A stretch of 64,000 nt of DNA from Shinisaurus crocodilurus. Lineage: Eukaryota; Chordata; Lepidosauria; Squamata; Shinisauridae. This document shows, one piece after another, positions 21,107 through 31,340 of this stretch. The stretch spans positions 117,061,379 through 117,125,378 of the forward strand of contig CM037876.1 of NCBI GenBank assembly GCA_021292165.1. The letters run 5' to 3'. Every line of letters starts with the position of its first letter. Within the stretch, counting starts at the first letter, position 1. The notes beneath the pieces were generated by a model. It did no database searches. It saw nothing but the letters and a program-made list of their open reading frames with translations, and was not told where the DNA came from. A program made the position numbers and the translations under genes.

Positions 21107-21766
21107 GGGCTTCTCTACACAAGGCATTTATTGTGCGCTCATGATGCCTCGCTCACGGAAGTTTGTGGGGCCTTTTCATGATGTCATCATCTTCCAGGGC
21201 CTCTCCCGTGTTTTCCAGCCATTTTTGCAGGGGGTGTGTGTTTATAGCAAGGAAAGTCAGGTACAGTAATACCTTGGATTGCAAGCATAATTCGTTCCGG
21301 AACCATGCCTGTAATCCAAAACACTCTTATATCAAAGTAAGTCTCTGGCGGGCATGAGCGGGGCCGATTTCGGCCTGCTACGTCCACTTGAGGCGAGCGG
21401 TTACATCCCTACACTTGTCTTGCAAGACCTTGCTCGTTTATCAAGTCAAAAAAAATTTTAAAAATTTGCTTGTCTTGCAAAACGCTCTCAGACCAAGTTA
21501 CTTGCAATCCAAGGTATTACTGTATTAAATTTCAAACTGGAAGAAACTGGAATGAAAGCCTTGTGTAAAGTTGCAATTCTGCTATACTGCAGCTATACCA
21601 CAGCGCCACCTTGTGGTTGGTTAATAGAATATATAGAAAGGCAGAGAAATACCCCCCCCCCCGGGAAAAAAACCCAGTGTGAAGGATGCAGTTTTCCTCT
21701 TGCAATGAAAATGGAAGACGAAGCCTCAGTAAAGCAGCAGGTTAAACCCCTCATGTAGAGAAGCCC
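21107..21766. mobile_element. PIF/Harbinger-type non-autonomous element
   Basis: Inverted termini GGGCTTCTCTACA and TGTAGAGAAGCCC are flanked on both sides by TAA (21104-21106 and 21767-21769). A 3-bp TWA duplication is typical of PIF/Harbinger. The element has no coding sequence and is itself interrupted by a Tigger-like MITE. Confidence 0.7.
21264..21522. mobile_element. Tigger/pogo-like MITE nested in the Harbinger element
   Basis: The termini CAGTAATACCTTGGATTGCA and TGCAATCCAAGGTATTACTG are perfect inverted repeats flanked by TA (21262-21263 and 21523-21524). This is the Tc1/mariner-superfamily signature. The 259-bp unit is non-coding. Confidence 0.85.
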
Positions 21767-21769
21767 TAA

Positions 21770-22484
21770 GTCTGAACTAAATTTGTCATCTATCAACAGC
21801 TACTGCCCAAGGAAATGGCAAGTACAATCTTAAAACCCACATAATGGAATAACAGAAATCAAACAGATAGCTTAATGCCACGTTAAAATCCTAGTCTGTG
21901 AGTTTTCATTCTTCTCCTTCCTCTCTCTCTCCTTACAAACATAAAATGTAGTTAATGTCGATACCACAACTGTTTTAAGAAAAGTTTTGGCCCTAGATAG
22001 AATGTTAAAAGGTGCTGCCAATCACAAAATGGCTTTCTAATTTCTTGCGGGGGGGGGGGGAATGGGCAAGGCCCACTTTGCAGTTGCAGAGATATTCTGT
22101 AATCTTTCCCATCTCTGACACTGCTTACTGTAAACAGAAGCCAAGTCTACATATTTTAATTAGAATTGCATGCCTGTGTTGTATGCCAGGCCAGGGCAAA
22201 TGTTTCACTATGGCTAGACCACTAACAAAAGGCCTGGAGGAGCCCAGTGGAACTTTTTTCCAATCTCTATGCCAATGGCAAAAATTCTAGAGGTTTATAT
22301 TGGGGAAAACACACATTTCTGTGCTTATTATATGTTTACATAGCATTTGCAGTTCTAGGGTGCAAGGCATATGGAAGTTTTGTCTTCACGTCTTTACCAG
22401 TGCCCTTTTCCTTTTCTTTTTATTCCCATCTAACTACGGAAAGCTTCAGATGTGCTCTTGACATTCCAGAAGTTGCAGTTGTTT
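21770..22484. other. intergenic DNA, no gene recognised
   Basis: Short frames only, with a poly-G tract at 22050-22060. No named repeat. Confidence 0.5.
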
Positions 22485-22733
22485 GTATGGATCAGGGGTC
22501 CTCAAACTTTTTAAACAGGGGGCCAGTTCATTGTCCCTCAGACTGTTGGGGGGCCGGACTATAGTTTGAAAAAAATATGAACAAATGGATCAAGTAAAAA
22601 AAAAGGATCCAAACACAAATACAGAGGCAGAAATCAAATTCTCTAGGCAGTTTGGAAGTATATGCAACTTTAATCTTTTTAAGCCATAAAACACTACCTA
22701 ACATCTCAAAGTTAGATGAACTCCCAAATATCA

Positions 22734-23058
22734 CAGCAGGATTAAGGCTACAATCCTTAGTGGTGAGAGTGTTGGACTGGGACTCGGGAGATCCAGGTTC
22801 TATTCCCCGCTCGGCCATGAAACTCACTGGGTGACTTTGGGCCAGTCACTGACTCTCAGCCTAACCTACCTCACAGGGTTGTTGTGAGGATAAAATGGAG
22901 AGGAGGAGGATTATGTAAGCCGCCTTGGATTCCTTGCAGGAAACAAGGTGGGGCATAAATAAAATAAATAAAAATAAATCCTATGCCCACCTACCTGGGA
23001 GTAAGCCCCATTGAACTCAATAGGACTTACTTCTGAGTAGACAAGTATAGGATTGCAC
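22734..23058. repeat. palindromic ~90-bp MITE split by a SINE
   Basis: The left end GGCTACAATCCT is separated from the remainder (CTACCTGGGAGTAAGCCCCA to AGTATAGGATTGCAC) by the SINE. The motif AATCCT occurs on both sides of the SINE and fits its target duplication. Related intact units lie at 32634, 32778 and 39161. Confidence 0.75.
22759..22976 (+). repeat. Sauria-type SINE, 5'-truncated
   Basis: It starts inside the tRNA-like head (GTGGTGAGAGTGTTGGACTG), keeps the B-box-like GGTTCTATTCC and the body, and ends in an AAATAAAATAAATAAA tail. It lies within the palindromic MITE. Confidence 0.85.
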
Positions 23059-23156
23059 TAAAGTGGACAACACAATGCAGTTATACTGAGAGATGGAAAC
23101 GTCTTGCATAGTTTCATTACTCTTAGGTTGCAATCCTATGCACTTTCCTCGGAGAA

Positions 23157-23283
23157 AAGCCTAACCTACCTCACAGGGTTGTTGTGAGGATAAAATGGAG
23201 AGGAGGAGGAGGATTATGTAAGCCGCCTTGGGTTCCTTGGAGGAAAAAAGGCGGGGTATAAATATAATAAATAACTAAATACT
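23157..23283 (+). repeat. Sauria-type SINE, 3' fragment
   Basis: Only the second half of the body and the tail (AGCCTAACCTACCTCACAGG to GGTATAAATATAATAAATAA) are present. Confidence 0.85.
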
Positions 23284-24590
23284 GAACACAGTAGTCTTTA
23301 TTCCAGAGCAGGCAAGCGCTGTCAAACCACTAAGAAAGTAAACCGCAGCCACGTCTTAAAGTCATTGGTGACTAGCATACTTTTTTTTTGCTCTGGATAC
23401 ATTATTAATCTGAACGCCTGGCTTTTTAAAGGTGCATGCTGCTTTTCATGAGTAGTCCCATGGGGGGGGGGAGAGACACCAAGTTCGGAGGGGGGACACA
23501 CGATCACAACAGAGAAAGAAAAACACTCAAGTGGTTTGCTTAAGAAGCCCCCCTCTCCCCCGCTAACTTTTAGGAAACTCAACGTAAGCGATGCTGTTTG
23601 GAACACTCGAAACTCCTTTCGGTTTCCCAAGCGTTGCGCAATCTCTGTAGCCCCCAAAACAGACGGGGGCCAAGCATCAATACATTTCAGGGGAGGGGGT
23701 AGCAAACAACAACACCGTTATCTACCAGTCTGCTTTGCTCGAAACTGCTCCTCCCCGTCCCCCAAAACTTTGTCGGAAGCTCCCCAATAAGCCCACGGCG
23801 CACGACACCACGCTCTGGAGGGGAAGCCACCATGGGGGGGGGGACACACACGCACACAGCGGCTAGCCGCCTCTGCTGCGCTTCAGGCGCACCAAGGAGG
23901 CGTGCGGCGTAGACAGGAGAGGGAGGGGAAGCAGCAGGGCTCTCGCCCTGGCCACCACCAGCTGCTTGAGCAGCATGCAGGGGTCTCCCTCAGAGTGGCG
24001 GAGCGAGACCCCGGACGAGCCGAGAGAGGGGCGGAGAGTGACTGGTGGCTCCTTCTTCCCTTTGGAAGGAGGTGGGGGAGAACCCAAAGCCTTGCCTGCG
24101 CGCCTTGCTCTGGTTGGCGGGGAAGGTGACTCCCTTGCCTGGCGCCCACTCCCTGGGACGTCGTGGGCGGGGGCTGTGGGGGAAGAGGAGAGGGAAATAA
24201 TCGTGAGGGAGAAAGATGGATGCCCCTCGGAAACCCACTGGCCAGAGCACGTGAATGGAGGCGGGGCAGAAAGCAGACATCAAGGCTCTGGAAGCAGATT
24301 CTCCTCACGATTGGCTGCCTCTCCTCCTCCAAAAACTCTGCCTACCTGGCTAATGATCAATGAATGACTTTCTCAAATTAGAGCTGCTGCCTGCTGCTGC
24401 CGCCGCCACCACAACCTGGGCCCCTCCTCCTCCTCCTCCTCCTCAAGTCACTCACGTGGGCTCCTGCTGATCTCATGCCCCCTCCCCATTCTCCTCCCTC
24501 TTCCCCCTAGCAGGAGCGTCAGGCTGAGGCGCTACTCCTGTAGTGAAGCGGCAGCAACTTTTGCCCGAGGCAATTCTTTTCTCCTCTAGA
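23284..24590. other. GC- and CpG-rich cargo of the long hAT element
   Basis: CpG dinucleotides are frequent from about 23560 to 24560, unlike the surrounding DNA. It has a CCT-repeat tract at 24424-24444 and a CTGCTGCCGCCGCC stretch at about 24392. On the minus strand it resembles a promoter/first-exon CpG island: a CAG|GTAGGC donor-like site lies at about 24344, downstream of the CCGCCGCC stretch. Overlapping frames of 75-149 codons on both strands show no domain I know. The reading as captured host promoter DNA is inference. Confidence 0.45.
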
Positions 24591-24680
24591 GTAGGCTAGA
24601 TCGGCCACCGGGCCGGATGAAAGGACCCGCCGGGCCGGGTGTGTCCCGCGGGCCGTAGTTTGAAGACCCCTGGTATGGAT

Positions 24681-25604
24681 GATGCTCAGCTCCACACATT
24701 AAAAACATTGGCAAAGGATGGTGAATTCCAATGTGGGGTGGTATGTTACACATCTTATCATGTTACTAGAATCCAAGCCTCAGGAGGCAACACATTGCAT
24801 GTGGATTAGTCTGTGGAATGAACATCACAAATAAAGTGAAATGAAAAAACCTTATGACATCAGTATCTGAGGATTTGAATGGCAGAGAAATTTGCCACCT
24901 AAAACAAACTGGTTTCTCTCAAACACATATTTTCTCCCTTTCCTCTCTGTTCCATTTCTTCTAACTCTTACTTGTCCAAGAAAACTGGGTTGAACAATGC
25001 ATTCCTGACACAAAGCAATCAGGCTTTGGGGTTGGGCTGGATGATTCATGACACCATTCAGATTTTACAGTATCAAATTTCCCTTAAATCCATAGCATTT
25101 GAAAAAAATAAAACGAAATATGCCCATTTTGTTAAAAGAAACCACAGTTTCTCTTTTCCTCACATTACTTTCCAATTCCCAGTGTACGCCTGCTCCATCC
25201 AAAAAGCAAACAAATTAGCAAGTGGAAAGCAAAGCAAAGCCAAAGCACATGTGTGAATAAATGCCAGACCTTTCATCTTCTGAAAAATGAAATCTTTCAG
25301 TATATCTGTCGGCCGCTGCATCCCCGCTTACTTGTGCATCTCCAGTACTTCCCCAAACAAATCTTCTTGAGGGTGGGATCATGTATATGAGGTATTTGCT
25401 TTTATTCCTAGAAGCCAAGCTACAGGCAGCCAACTTTCAGTAATTCTTTGGGGGGGAAATTATCGTCTCCTGATACTGACCTGATACTGATACTGGAAAT
25501 AGGCAGGCATATGCATTAAACCTATTGTGGTTGTACTGATTAGAACTACAGGGACCACATCAATAAAATAAGCCAACATCTCTGTTCTCTTCCATAGCTC
25601 CTAA
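24681..25604. other. intergenic DNA, no gene recognised
   Basis: Short frames only. This stretch ends at the L1 target duplication. Confidence 0.5.
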
Positions 25605-25620
25605 AGAAATCTATCTTTCT
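25605..25620. repeat. L1 target-site duplication, left copy
   Basis: AGAAATCTATCTTTCT is repeated exactly at 30417-30432. The pair fixes both ends of the L1 insertion. Confidence 0.92.
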
Positions 25621-25739
25621 TTCTTTCTTTTTTTTTTTTTAAATATTTTATTAAATTTTAAAACAATACAAAGAAAATAACATACACACATAACTAATAT
25701 TGTGCTCCCATCACCATGGGACCAAACAATCCAATAACT

Positions 25740-26171
25740 CTATAATTGTTCATTATTCCAAAAATACAACATATCTTGACAGGGTAAACTCCCTTTCCCC
25801 CTTTTAAACACATATTCCAAAAATAAACCCCAAATATCCTTAAAATTATTTTTCTTTAATTGACCCCTTTTGCATTTAATATTACAAGTCAACATATCAT
25901 TCAAAGCCATATCCCATACTTCCTTATACCATTCAGTAATAGTGAAAACTTGCTGGATTTTCCATTTCCTTGCTATCATTAGTCTACCTGCCGTTAACAA
26001 ATTTATGATTAATTCTTTAACATTTTGAGAACCGATCACCTTTTCCGTTATTGTTAGCAAAGCTAGTTTAGGGCATACCTCTAAATCAACTCCAACAATT
26101 TCTGATATTTCCTCAAAAATCATTTTCCAAAAATCTGTTGAGGACCATGCGAATTTGTACTCCTGTTCTAA
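25740..26171 (-). pseudogene. L1 ORF2, extreme C-terminus
   Basis: The minus-strand frame (127 residues, from 26123) continues ORF2 beyond the LTR. It reads FEEISEIVGVDLEVCPKLAL and WKIQQVFTITEWYKEVWDMA and ends with the natural stop before the 3' UTR. It joins the upstream zinc-knuckle region across the 26172-26807 insertion. Confidence 0.82.
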
Positions 26172-26807
26172 TGTTTAGCTAGGCCTGACTAGAGAATCTT
26201 GCATTCTTGTTTTCTGCTTTCTGTAAAACTGCTTGCTAAAGTTGCAGGCAGCCTTGCTCAAGGCTGCAGTAGATGGGAGGGGGAAGAGGCCGGAGAATGG
26301 CAAAGTGTGTACAGAGGGCACTGATAAGGGAAAAGCAAAATAAAATGTGTGTGTGTATGCAGTAAGTAAAGAGACAGAGAAAGGCGGAGGGAAGGGGGAA
26401 GGGGGGGTGCTAGCATCAGACTGATGCGTGTACTTCCAAAGAACAGGAGCAAGATGAAATCGAGGTCTGATAGACAAAGAACAGGAGGAAATGTATGTAC
26501 CAAAGAAGGGCAAAGGAAGTTGTTGAATGTATGTGAAAGAGGTCATGATAAGAATGTTTTTCTACGCAACTGTATGTAAAATGACTGTATGTGATGCAAA
26601 CCTGTATCTGATTCCATGCTGTATAAAAGATCCAGAAAGAACTTTGCCGGGAGCTCTTGATTTGAGTCACAGACTCCTAGAGCCTATCTAAGGCCTTAAA
26701 TAAAGTTGGTTTCCCTTCTCCAAATCAGTGTGTTTATTGGGCAGGGCATACACACTGAGGCCCGAATCACTTTGCCGGGAGAGGACACCTTTTTGGTGCC
26801 GGCAACA
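26172..26807. mobile_element. gammaretrovirus-type solo LTR inserted in L1
   Basis: The 636-bp unit starts TGTTTAGC and ends GGCAACA. It contains a TATAAAAG box at 26622-26629 and an AATAAA signal at 26699-26704, so its transcriptional direction is plus. The R/U5 part carries GCCGGGAGCTCTTG and ends near TTTGGTGCCGGCAAC. There are no internal viral genes, so this is a solo LTR left by recombination. The 4-6 bp duplication cannot be assigned with certainty because the right boundary is ambiguous by 3 bp. Confidence 0.75.
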
Positions 26808-27467
26808 AATCCATTACATTTTTACAACTCCACCACATATGAGCATATGTACCCAATTCCTGACATCCTCGCCAACACATTGGAGAACATTTATTATCTA
26901 TTCTATTTAATCTCACTGGGGTCAAATACCATCTCCAAATTAGCTTATAAAAATTCTCTTTAATTCTTATAGACATATTTTTCAATATTCGCCTATCCCA
27001 AATCTTATTCCACTCATCCTTTGATATTTCCTCTTCAAACTCTGTATCCCAAACTATTTTAAGATTTTCTGCTTGCTCTTCTGATTTCTGCAACATTTTA
27101 TATAACATCTTTGTAAGACCCCTAGCTGATGCATTTCCTTCTACAAGTTCTCTAGACATAACCACCTGCTCAAATGCAGTGAAATCCCTTTCATGCTCAT
27201 GTCTCCTCTTCCATTTCTTACCCCATTGTACTAATTGAATTAAATTTAACCAAGAAATTCTTCCTGCCCCAACCCTATCAATTATTTGCTGTCTTGTCTC
27301 CATTTTTTCCAGCCAATCCATTAAAGTTATCACCTTTTTCTCTCTAAAAATTCGTTCTAAATGTCTAACATTCTCGGGAAAATCTTCCATAACCACCACT
27401 GGAGTAAGCGGGGATATACCTGGTAAAAATATTTCCTTATTTCTACCCCAAATTTCTAACATATTTT
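26808..27467 (-). pseudogene. L1 ORF2 C-terminal region with Cys-rich motif
   Basis: The frame from 27462 reads MLEIWGRNKEIFLPGISPLT, then a thumb/linker region. It ends near the zinc-knuckle-like CSPMCWRGCQELGTYAHMWW, typical of vertebrate L1 ORF2. It is out of frame with the RT part at about 27463-27467. The residues after SCKNV at the end of this frame come from the LTR. Confidence 0.85.
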
Positions 27468-29775
27468 TTAAAAGGGATTTTCTAATCTTTTTGTCATAAT
27501 ATGTCCTTGTTTTGTAAATAAGAATTTATCCACCCTATTACCCAATTCAAATGCTTCTATTTCCCACCACATAAAATCTTTTCTAACAATAATATCCATG
27601 ATATATCTAAGTTGATTAGCTATATAATACCATTTTAAATTAGGGAGACCAAGTCCCCCTATTTTTTGAGCTTTATACCATCTATTCTTAGTAATCCTTG
27701 ATTTTCCCCCCCCATTACAATAGCTATTTAACATTACTTGCCACTCTTTAATTTCTTTCTCTGATATCTTATATGGTATCATTCTAAATAAAAAATTAAA
27801 CTTTGGTAAAATCTTCATTTTAATCAAAGCTATCCTACCAAACCACGATAATCCCAATTTTTTATAATCCTCTATTTGATTTTTAACTTCATCTTTTAGT
27901 TTTTTAAAATTACATTCCCCTATTTTATCCATATCTTTTAATATATCAATACCTAAATATTTAATTATATTTTTTATCTTTATATCCACTCTCCTTTGTT
28001 TAAATCCCCTTTCCTCCAGTTTACTATAATTAAATGTCATTATCTCCGATTTATCCCAATTAACTTTTAACCCTGTTACTTCTCTAAATTCATCTAAATG
28101 TTTCTCTATCCAATCCCAATTTTCTATAGGCCGTTCTAATGTTAACAAGATATCATCTGCAAAAAGGTTTATCTTACATTTGGTCTCTATTCCTATCCCC
28201 AGTAATTTCTTCTTCTGTCTTATCGAATTCGCTAACAATTCCATAACTAACACAAATAATACTGGGGAAAGGGGACAACCCTGTCTAGTTCCCCGGCCTA
28301 GGCTAATAGTTTCTGTTATTCCATCGTTTACAATTACTGACGTGACATTATGAGTATATAATTGGTTAGTAATACCTATAAATTTTTCTCCAAACCCCAT
28401 AGTTTTTATTAACATCTTTAATGCAGGCCATTCCACACAATCAAAGGCTTTAAAAATATCCAATGCAAGAACCCCCGCTTTCAAATTATTTTTCTTTATT
28501 AAATAAATTATATTCAGAACCCTTCTTGTTAAATCTGCCATTTGTCTTCCTTGAATGAACCCACATTGATCTATCCCTATATACTTATTTAGAAAACTAT
28601 TCATTCTTCTAGCTAAAATTGCTGTCAATAGTTTAGCATCTTGATTAATTAATGATATTGGTCTATAAGAACCTGGTTCTGCTAAATCCTTCCTTGGTTT
28701 CGGGATTAAAATAGTCAAGGACTGTTTCCATGATGGGGGGATCTCTCCCCCCTGTAAAATATCATTAAACAACCGTTTTAACTTCGGAATTAACATTTTT
28801 TTAAAGACTTTATAATATTCCGCCCCCAGACCATCCAGTCCTGGCGTTTTCCCCTGTTTTAATTTATTTATAGCACTTTCTATTTCAATTTCTGTGAATG
28901 GTTGCTCCATTTTCTCTCTATCTTCATCCTGGATTTTTATTTTTAAATTTTTCTCGATATATCTTCTACTCTCAGCTTCCGACCATTTTCCTGCCTTATA
29001 TAACTCCGTATAATATTCATGAAAAATTTTCAATTTATCCTTTACTAGATTATATTCTTTACCCCTCTTATCTTTAATCATCCCCACTAAGCTTTTTTCT
29101 TCTTTTTTTTGTGCTAATCTAGCCAACATTTTAGAATTTTTATTACTATTCTCAAAATACTCCCTTTTTGTGTAAATCAAATTCCTTTGTACCCTGTCCA
29201 GTTCTTTATTCTCCAATTCTTTCCTTTTACCCTGTAATTCTGCAAAAATCTTTTTATCCCTCTTCTCTAAATACTTCTTTTCCAAATCCCTAATCTCCCC
29301 CTCTAGCTTTTGATAAAAAACTTCTTGTTGTTTCCTCAAATTTATTGCCTCTCTCAGTCCTATTCCTCTCATTACACTCTTCATTGTATCCCATATTATC
29401 GCTTCAGTACATTCTTCTGTTTGATTAAATTCCCAAATTTCCCTCAATTCCTTCTCTATTTTCTCTGTTAAATGTTTATAACGAAAAATATTACAATTCA
29501 ATCTCCATCTTTTCGCTTCTCTATAATCCTTATGTATCTTCAAATCCATGTTAACCAAAGCATGATCTGTAACTTTTATCACTCCTATCTCTGTGCCCAG
29601 GACCCTTGAAAACAGTGTCCTGGACACAAAAATAAAATCTATCCTAGAATAATTCTTATTTGCTGATGAGTAAAATGTATATCTTTCCTCATTCCCCTTG
29701 ACCCCTCTCCAAACATCTAGCAACCCTTCCTTACTAATTAACTTATTCAAGATCGTTAGATTATTTCTCTGATCT
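27468..29775 (-). pseudogene. L1 ORF2: end of endonuclease plus reverse transcriptase
   Basis: A 760-codon minus-strand frame starts within the endonuclease (KNYSRIDFIFVSRTLFSRV, then TDHALVNMDL, the conserved Asp-His end). A lysine-rich linker follows (residues 80-260). RT motifs are GLDGLGAEYYKVF at about 304, GSYRPISLINQDAKLLT at about 360, motif A LDIFKAFDC at about 430-438, RGTRQGCPLSP at about 486 and catalytic FADDILL at about 530. All visible RT residues are intact. The frame ends at 27468 by a frameshift or nonsense change just before the C-terminal region. The endonuclease N-terminus, including its first metal-binding residues, is deleted, so the element is inactive. Confidence 0.92.
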
Positions 29776-30231
29776 TCTCTCGTCGGATTGGATTTGTCTT
29801 TTCTTCTTTCGCATGTGCTTCATATCCTCTTGATGCAGTTTTTGAAATTTCTCAATTGCTTCTATTTGTTTCTGCTGGCCTGCTTCCATAGAGCTTTGAA
29901 ACTGTAATAAAATTTTCTCCCAATCTGGTGCTGCCCCTTTAAGCTTAGCTGGAGATGTTGACTTTGGCTTGGCACCAGCAGGGAATTTGCCAGCTGAATC
30001 CGCCATTTTTCCGCCCTTCCCCCTCGCTGTCTCGGAACTTTCACTACCTCGTAGCTTCTTATCAGGACCCAGTTGCTCAGTTTGATAAGAAAATTCAATA
30101 TCTTTAGTGTCAAGGATCCTAATTAGCCTTTTCAAACTGTTATCCGAGGGATGCGCCCGATCGCGTTTCCAAAGAGGGGGTAGGGACTTTTTCACCCGTC
30201 TGGAGCTCATAAACAATCCAGAGCGAAGCAC
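29761..30231 (-). pseudogene. L1 ORF1, N-terminal fragment
   Basis: A 156-codon frame near the 5' end includes KMADSAGKFPAGAKPKST and a helical, coiled-coil-like EAGQQKQIEAIEKFQKLHQE. The true start is probably the Met of MADSAG. ORF1 proteins bind RNA and accompany L1 RNA. The RNA-recognition and C-terminal domains are missing because the frame meets ORF2 endonuclease sequence at about 29775-29800. Confidence 0.75.
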
Positions 30232-30432
30232 ATCAAAAGAAAGCTATTCTTTTTATTTCTTTATTAGCTCTACATCTGCATACCTTCCAGAAAGTAAACA
30301 GCAAAGGAATTTAAACTCACGATTTGTCTTTCCTGTGTATTTGCAGATGTTTTCAAATCATTCCGGGAGCTCGGCAGAAAAGCTACTGCTCCATAGCCAG
30401 CGAAGGCTCCTCCCCCAGAAATCTATCTTTCT

Positions 30433-30885
30433 ACTTCACTTCAGTCTCTGCTGTCTACTATGTATAACACACTGGTTTTGCTAAATAAATTATACACAAT
30501 ATTAGTACTAGTAGAAATGTTAATACATGGAGATGATCTCACAAATTATTCCTACATGTCTGAAAATGTGCAAAGTTGAGATATTTTAGTTCCAGAAATC
30601 CAGACAGCCTAATCTGCATATTATGCACATTGTATTCCAAATATGCAAATCAAGCATATTAATTTTTTCCTGAGGCAGTTGCTTGGTGTTTGGTCCTGAC
30701 AACTACCAGATCCCTTGGCAGCTCATGGCCAATCTGACTGTTTGGCATAAAGCAGGTCAGCAGCAGAGGAGCCAAGGGGTCACCAGAGGCAGGGCCAACG
30801 TTGTACAAAGGACCTTTTAAAGATATAAAAGTTGGCCAGTTGGCACAGCAGTTTTTAAAAACATAACATTGTGCAAATGCATTAT
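30433..30885. other. intergenic DNA, no gene recognised
   Basis: This continues the L1 target locus. AT-rich, no motif seen. Confidence 0.5.
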
Positions 30886-31120
30886 TTTATTTATTTATTA
30901 TATTTATACCCCACATTTTTTCCTGCAAGGAACCCAAGATGGCTTACATAATCCTCATCCTCCTCTTCATTTTATCCTCACAACAACCCTGTGAAGTAGG
31001 TCAGGCTGAGAGTCAGTGACTGGCCCAAAGTCACCCCGTGAGTTTCATGGCTGAGTGGGGACTAGAACCCGGATCTCCCGAGTCTCAGCAACACTCTCAC
31101 CACTACGCCACACTGGCTCT
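30886..31120 (-). repeat. Sauria-type SINE
   Basis: Reverse-complement copy: the tail (TTATTATATTTATACCCCAC) is at the left and the tRNA-like head (CACCACTACGCCACACTGGC) at the right. Confidence 0.85.
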
Positions 31121-31132
31121 CAAGGCAGTTTA

Positions 31133-31340
31133 TAGAATCATAGAAAAGTAGAGTTGGAAGGGGCCTACCAGGCCATCGAGTCCAACCCCCTGCTCAATGC
31201 TGGAATCCAGGTCAAAGCATCCCCGACAGATGGCTGTCCAGCCGCACCTTGAATGCCTCCAGAGTGGGAGAGCGCACCACCTCCCTAGGTAGTTGGTTCC
31301 ATTGTCTTATTGCTCTGACAGTCAGGAAATTTTTTCAGAC
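31133..31340 (-). mobile_element. CR1 LINE, short 3' end
   Basis: The CR1 terminus (TAGAATCATAGAAAAGTAGA on the plus strand) is followed by about 200 bp of 3' UTR ending at GTCAGGAAATTTTTTC. It abuts the preceding SINE. Confidence 0.9.

Larger units (their letters stand above)
22493..24672. mobile_element. long hAT element with CpG-rich cargo (2,180 bp)
   Basis: It begins CAGGGGTCCTCAAACTTTTT and ends CCGTAGTTTGAAGACCCCTG, with the perfect 8-bp repeat GTATGGAT on both sides (22485-22492 and 24673-24680). The left subterminal part is an AT-rich hAT end. It is followed by a palindromic MITE split by a SINE, a SINE fragment, and then about 1.3 kb of GC/CpG-rich DNA before the right end. I see no transposase. 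Confidence 0.85.
25621..30416 (-). mobile_element. L1 LINE with both ends, internally deleted
   Basis: Exact 16-bp duplications flank the element. The poly-A end reads as a T-rich run at 25621-25641, and the 5' end begins GGGGGAGGAGCC at 30416, which looks like a genuine L1 start. It holds the front of ORF1, then most of ORF2. The second part of ORF1 and the first part of the endonuclease are missing, and a solo LTR interrupts ORF2 near its end. Non-LTR length is about 4.16 kb. Confidence 0.92.

Noticed and set aside
23863..24367. Several overlapping frames of 75-149 codons in the hAT cargo
   Set aside because: They occur on both strands and in several phases of GC-rich DNA. No recognisable protein motif or splice-bounded exon.
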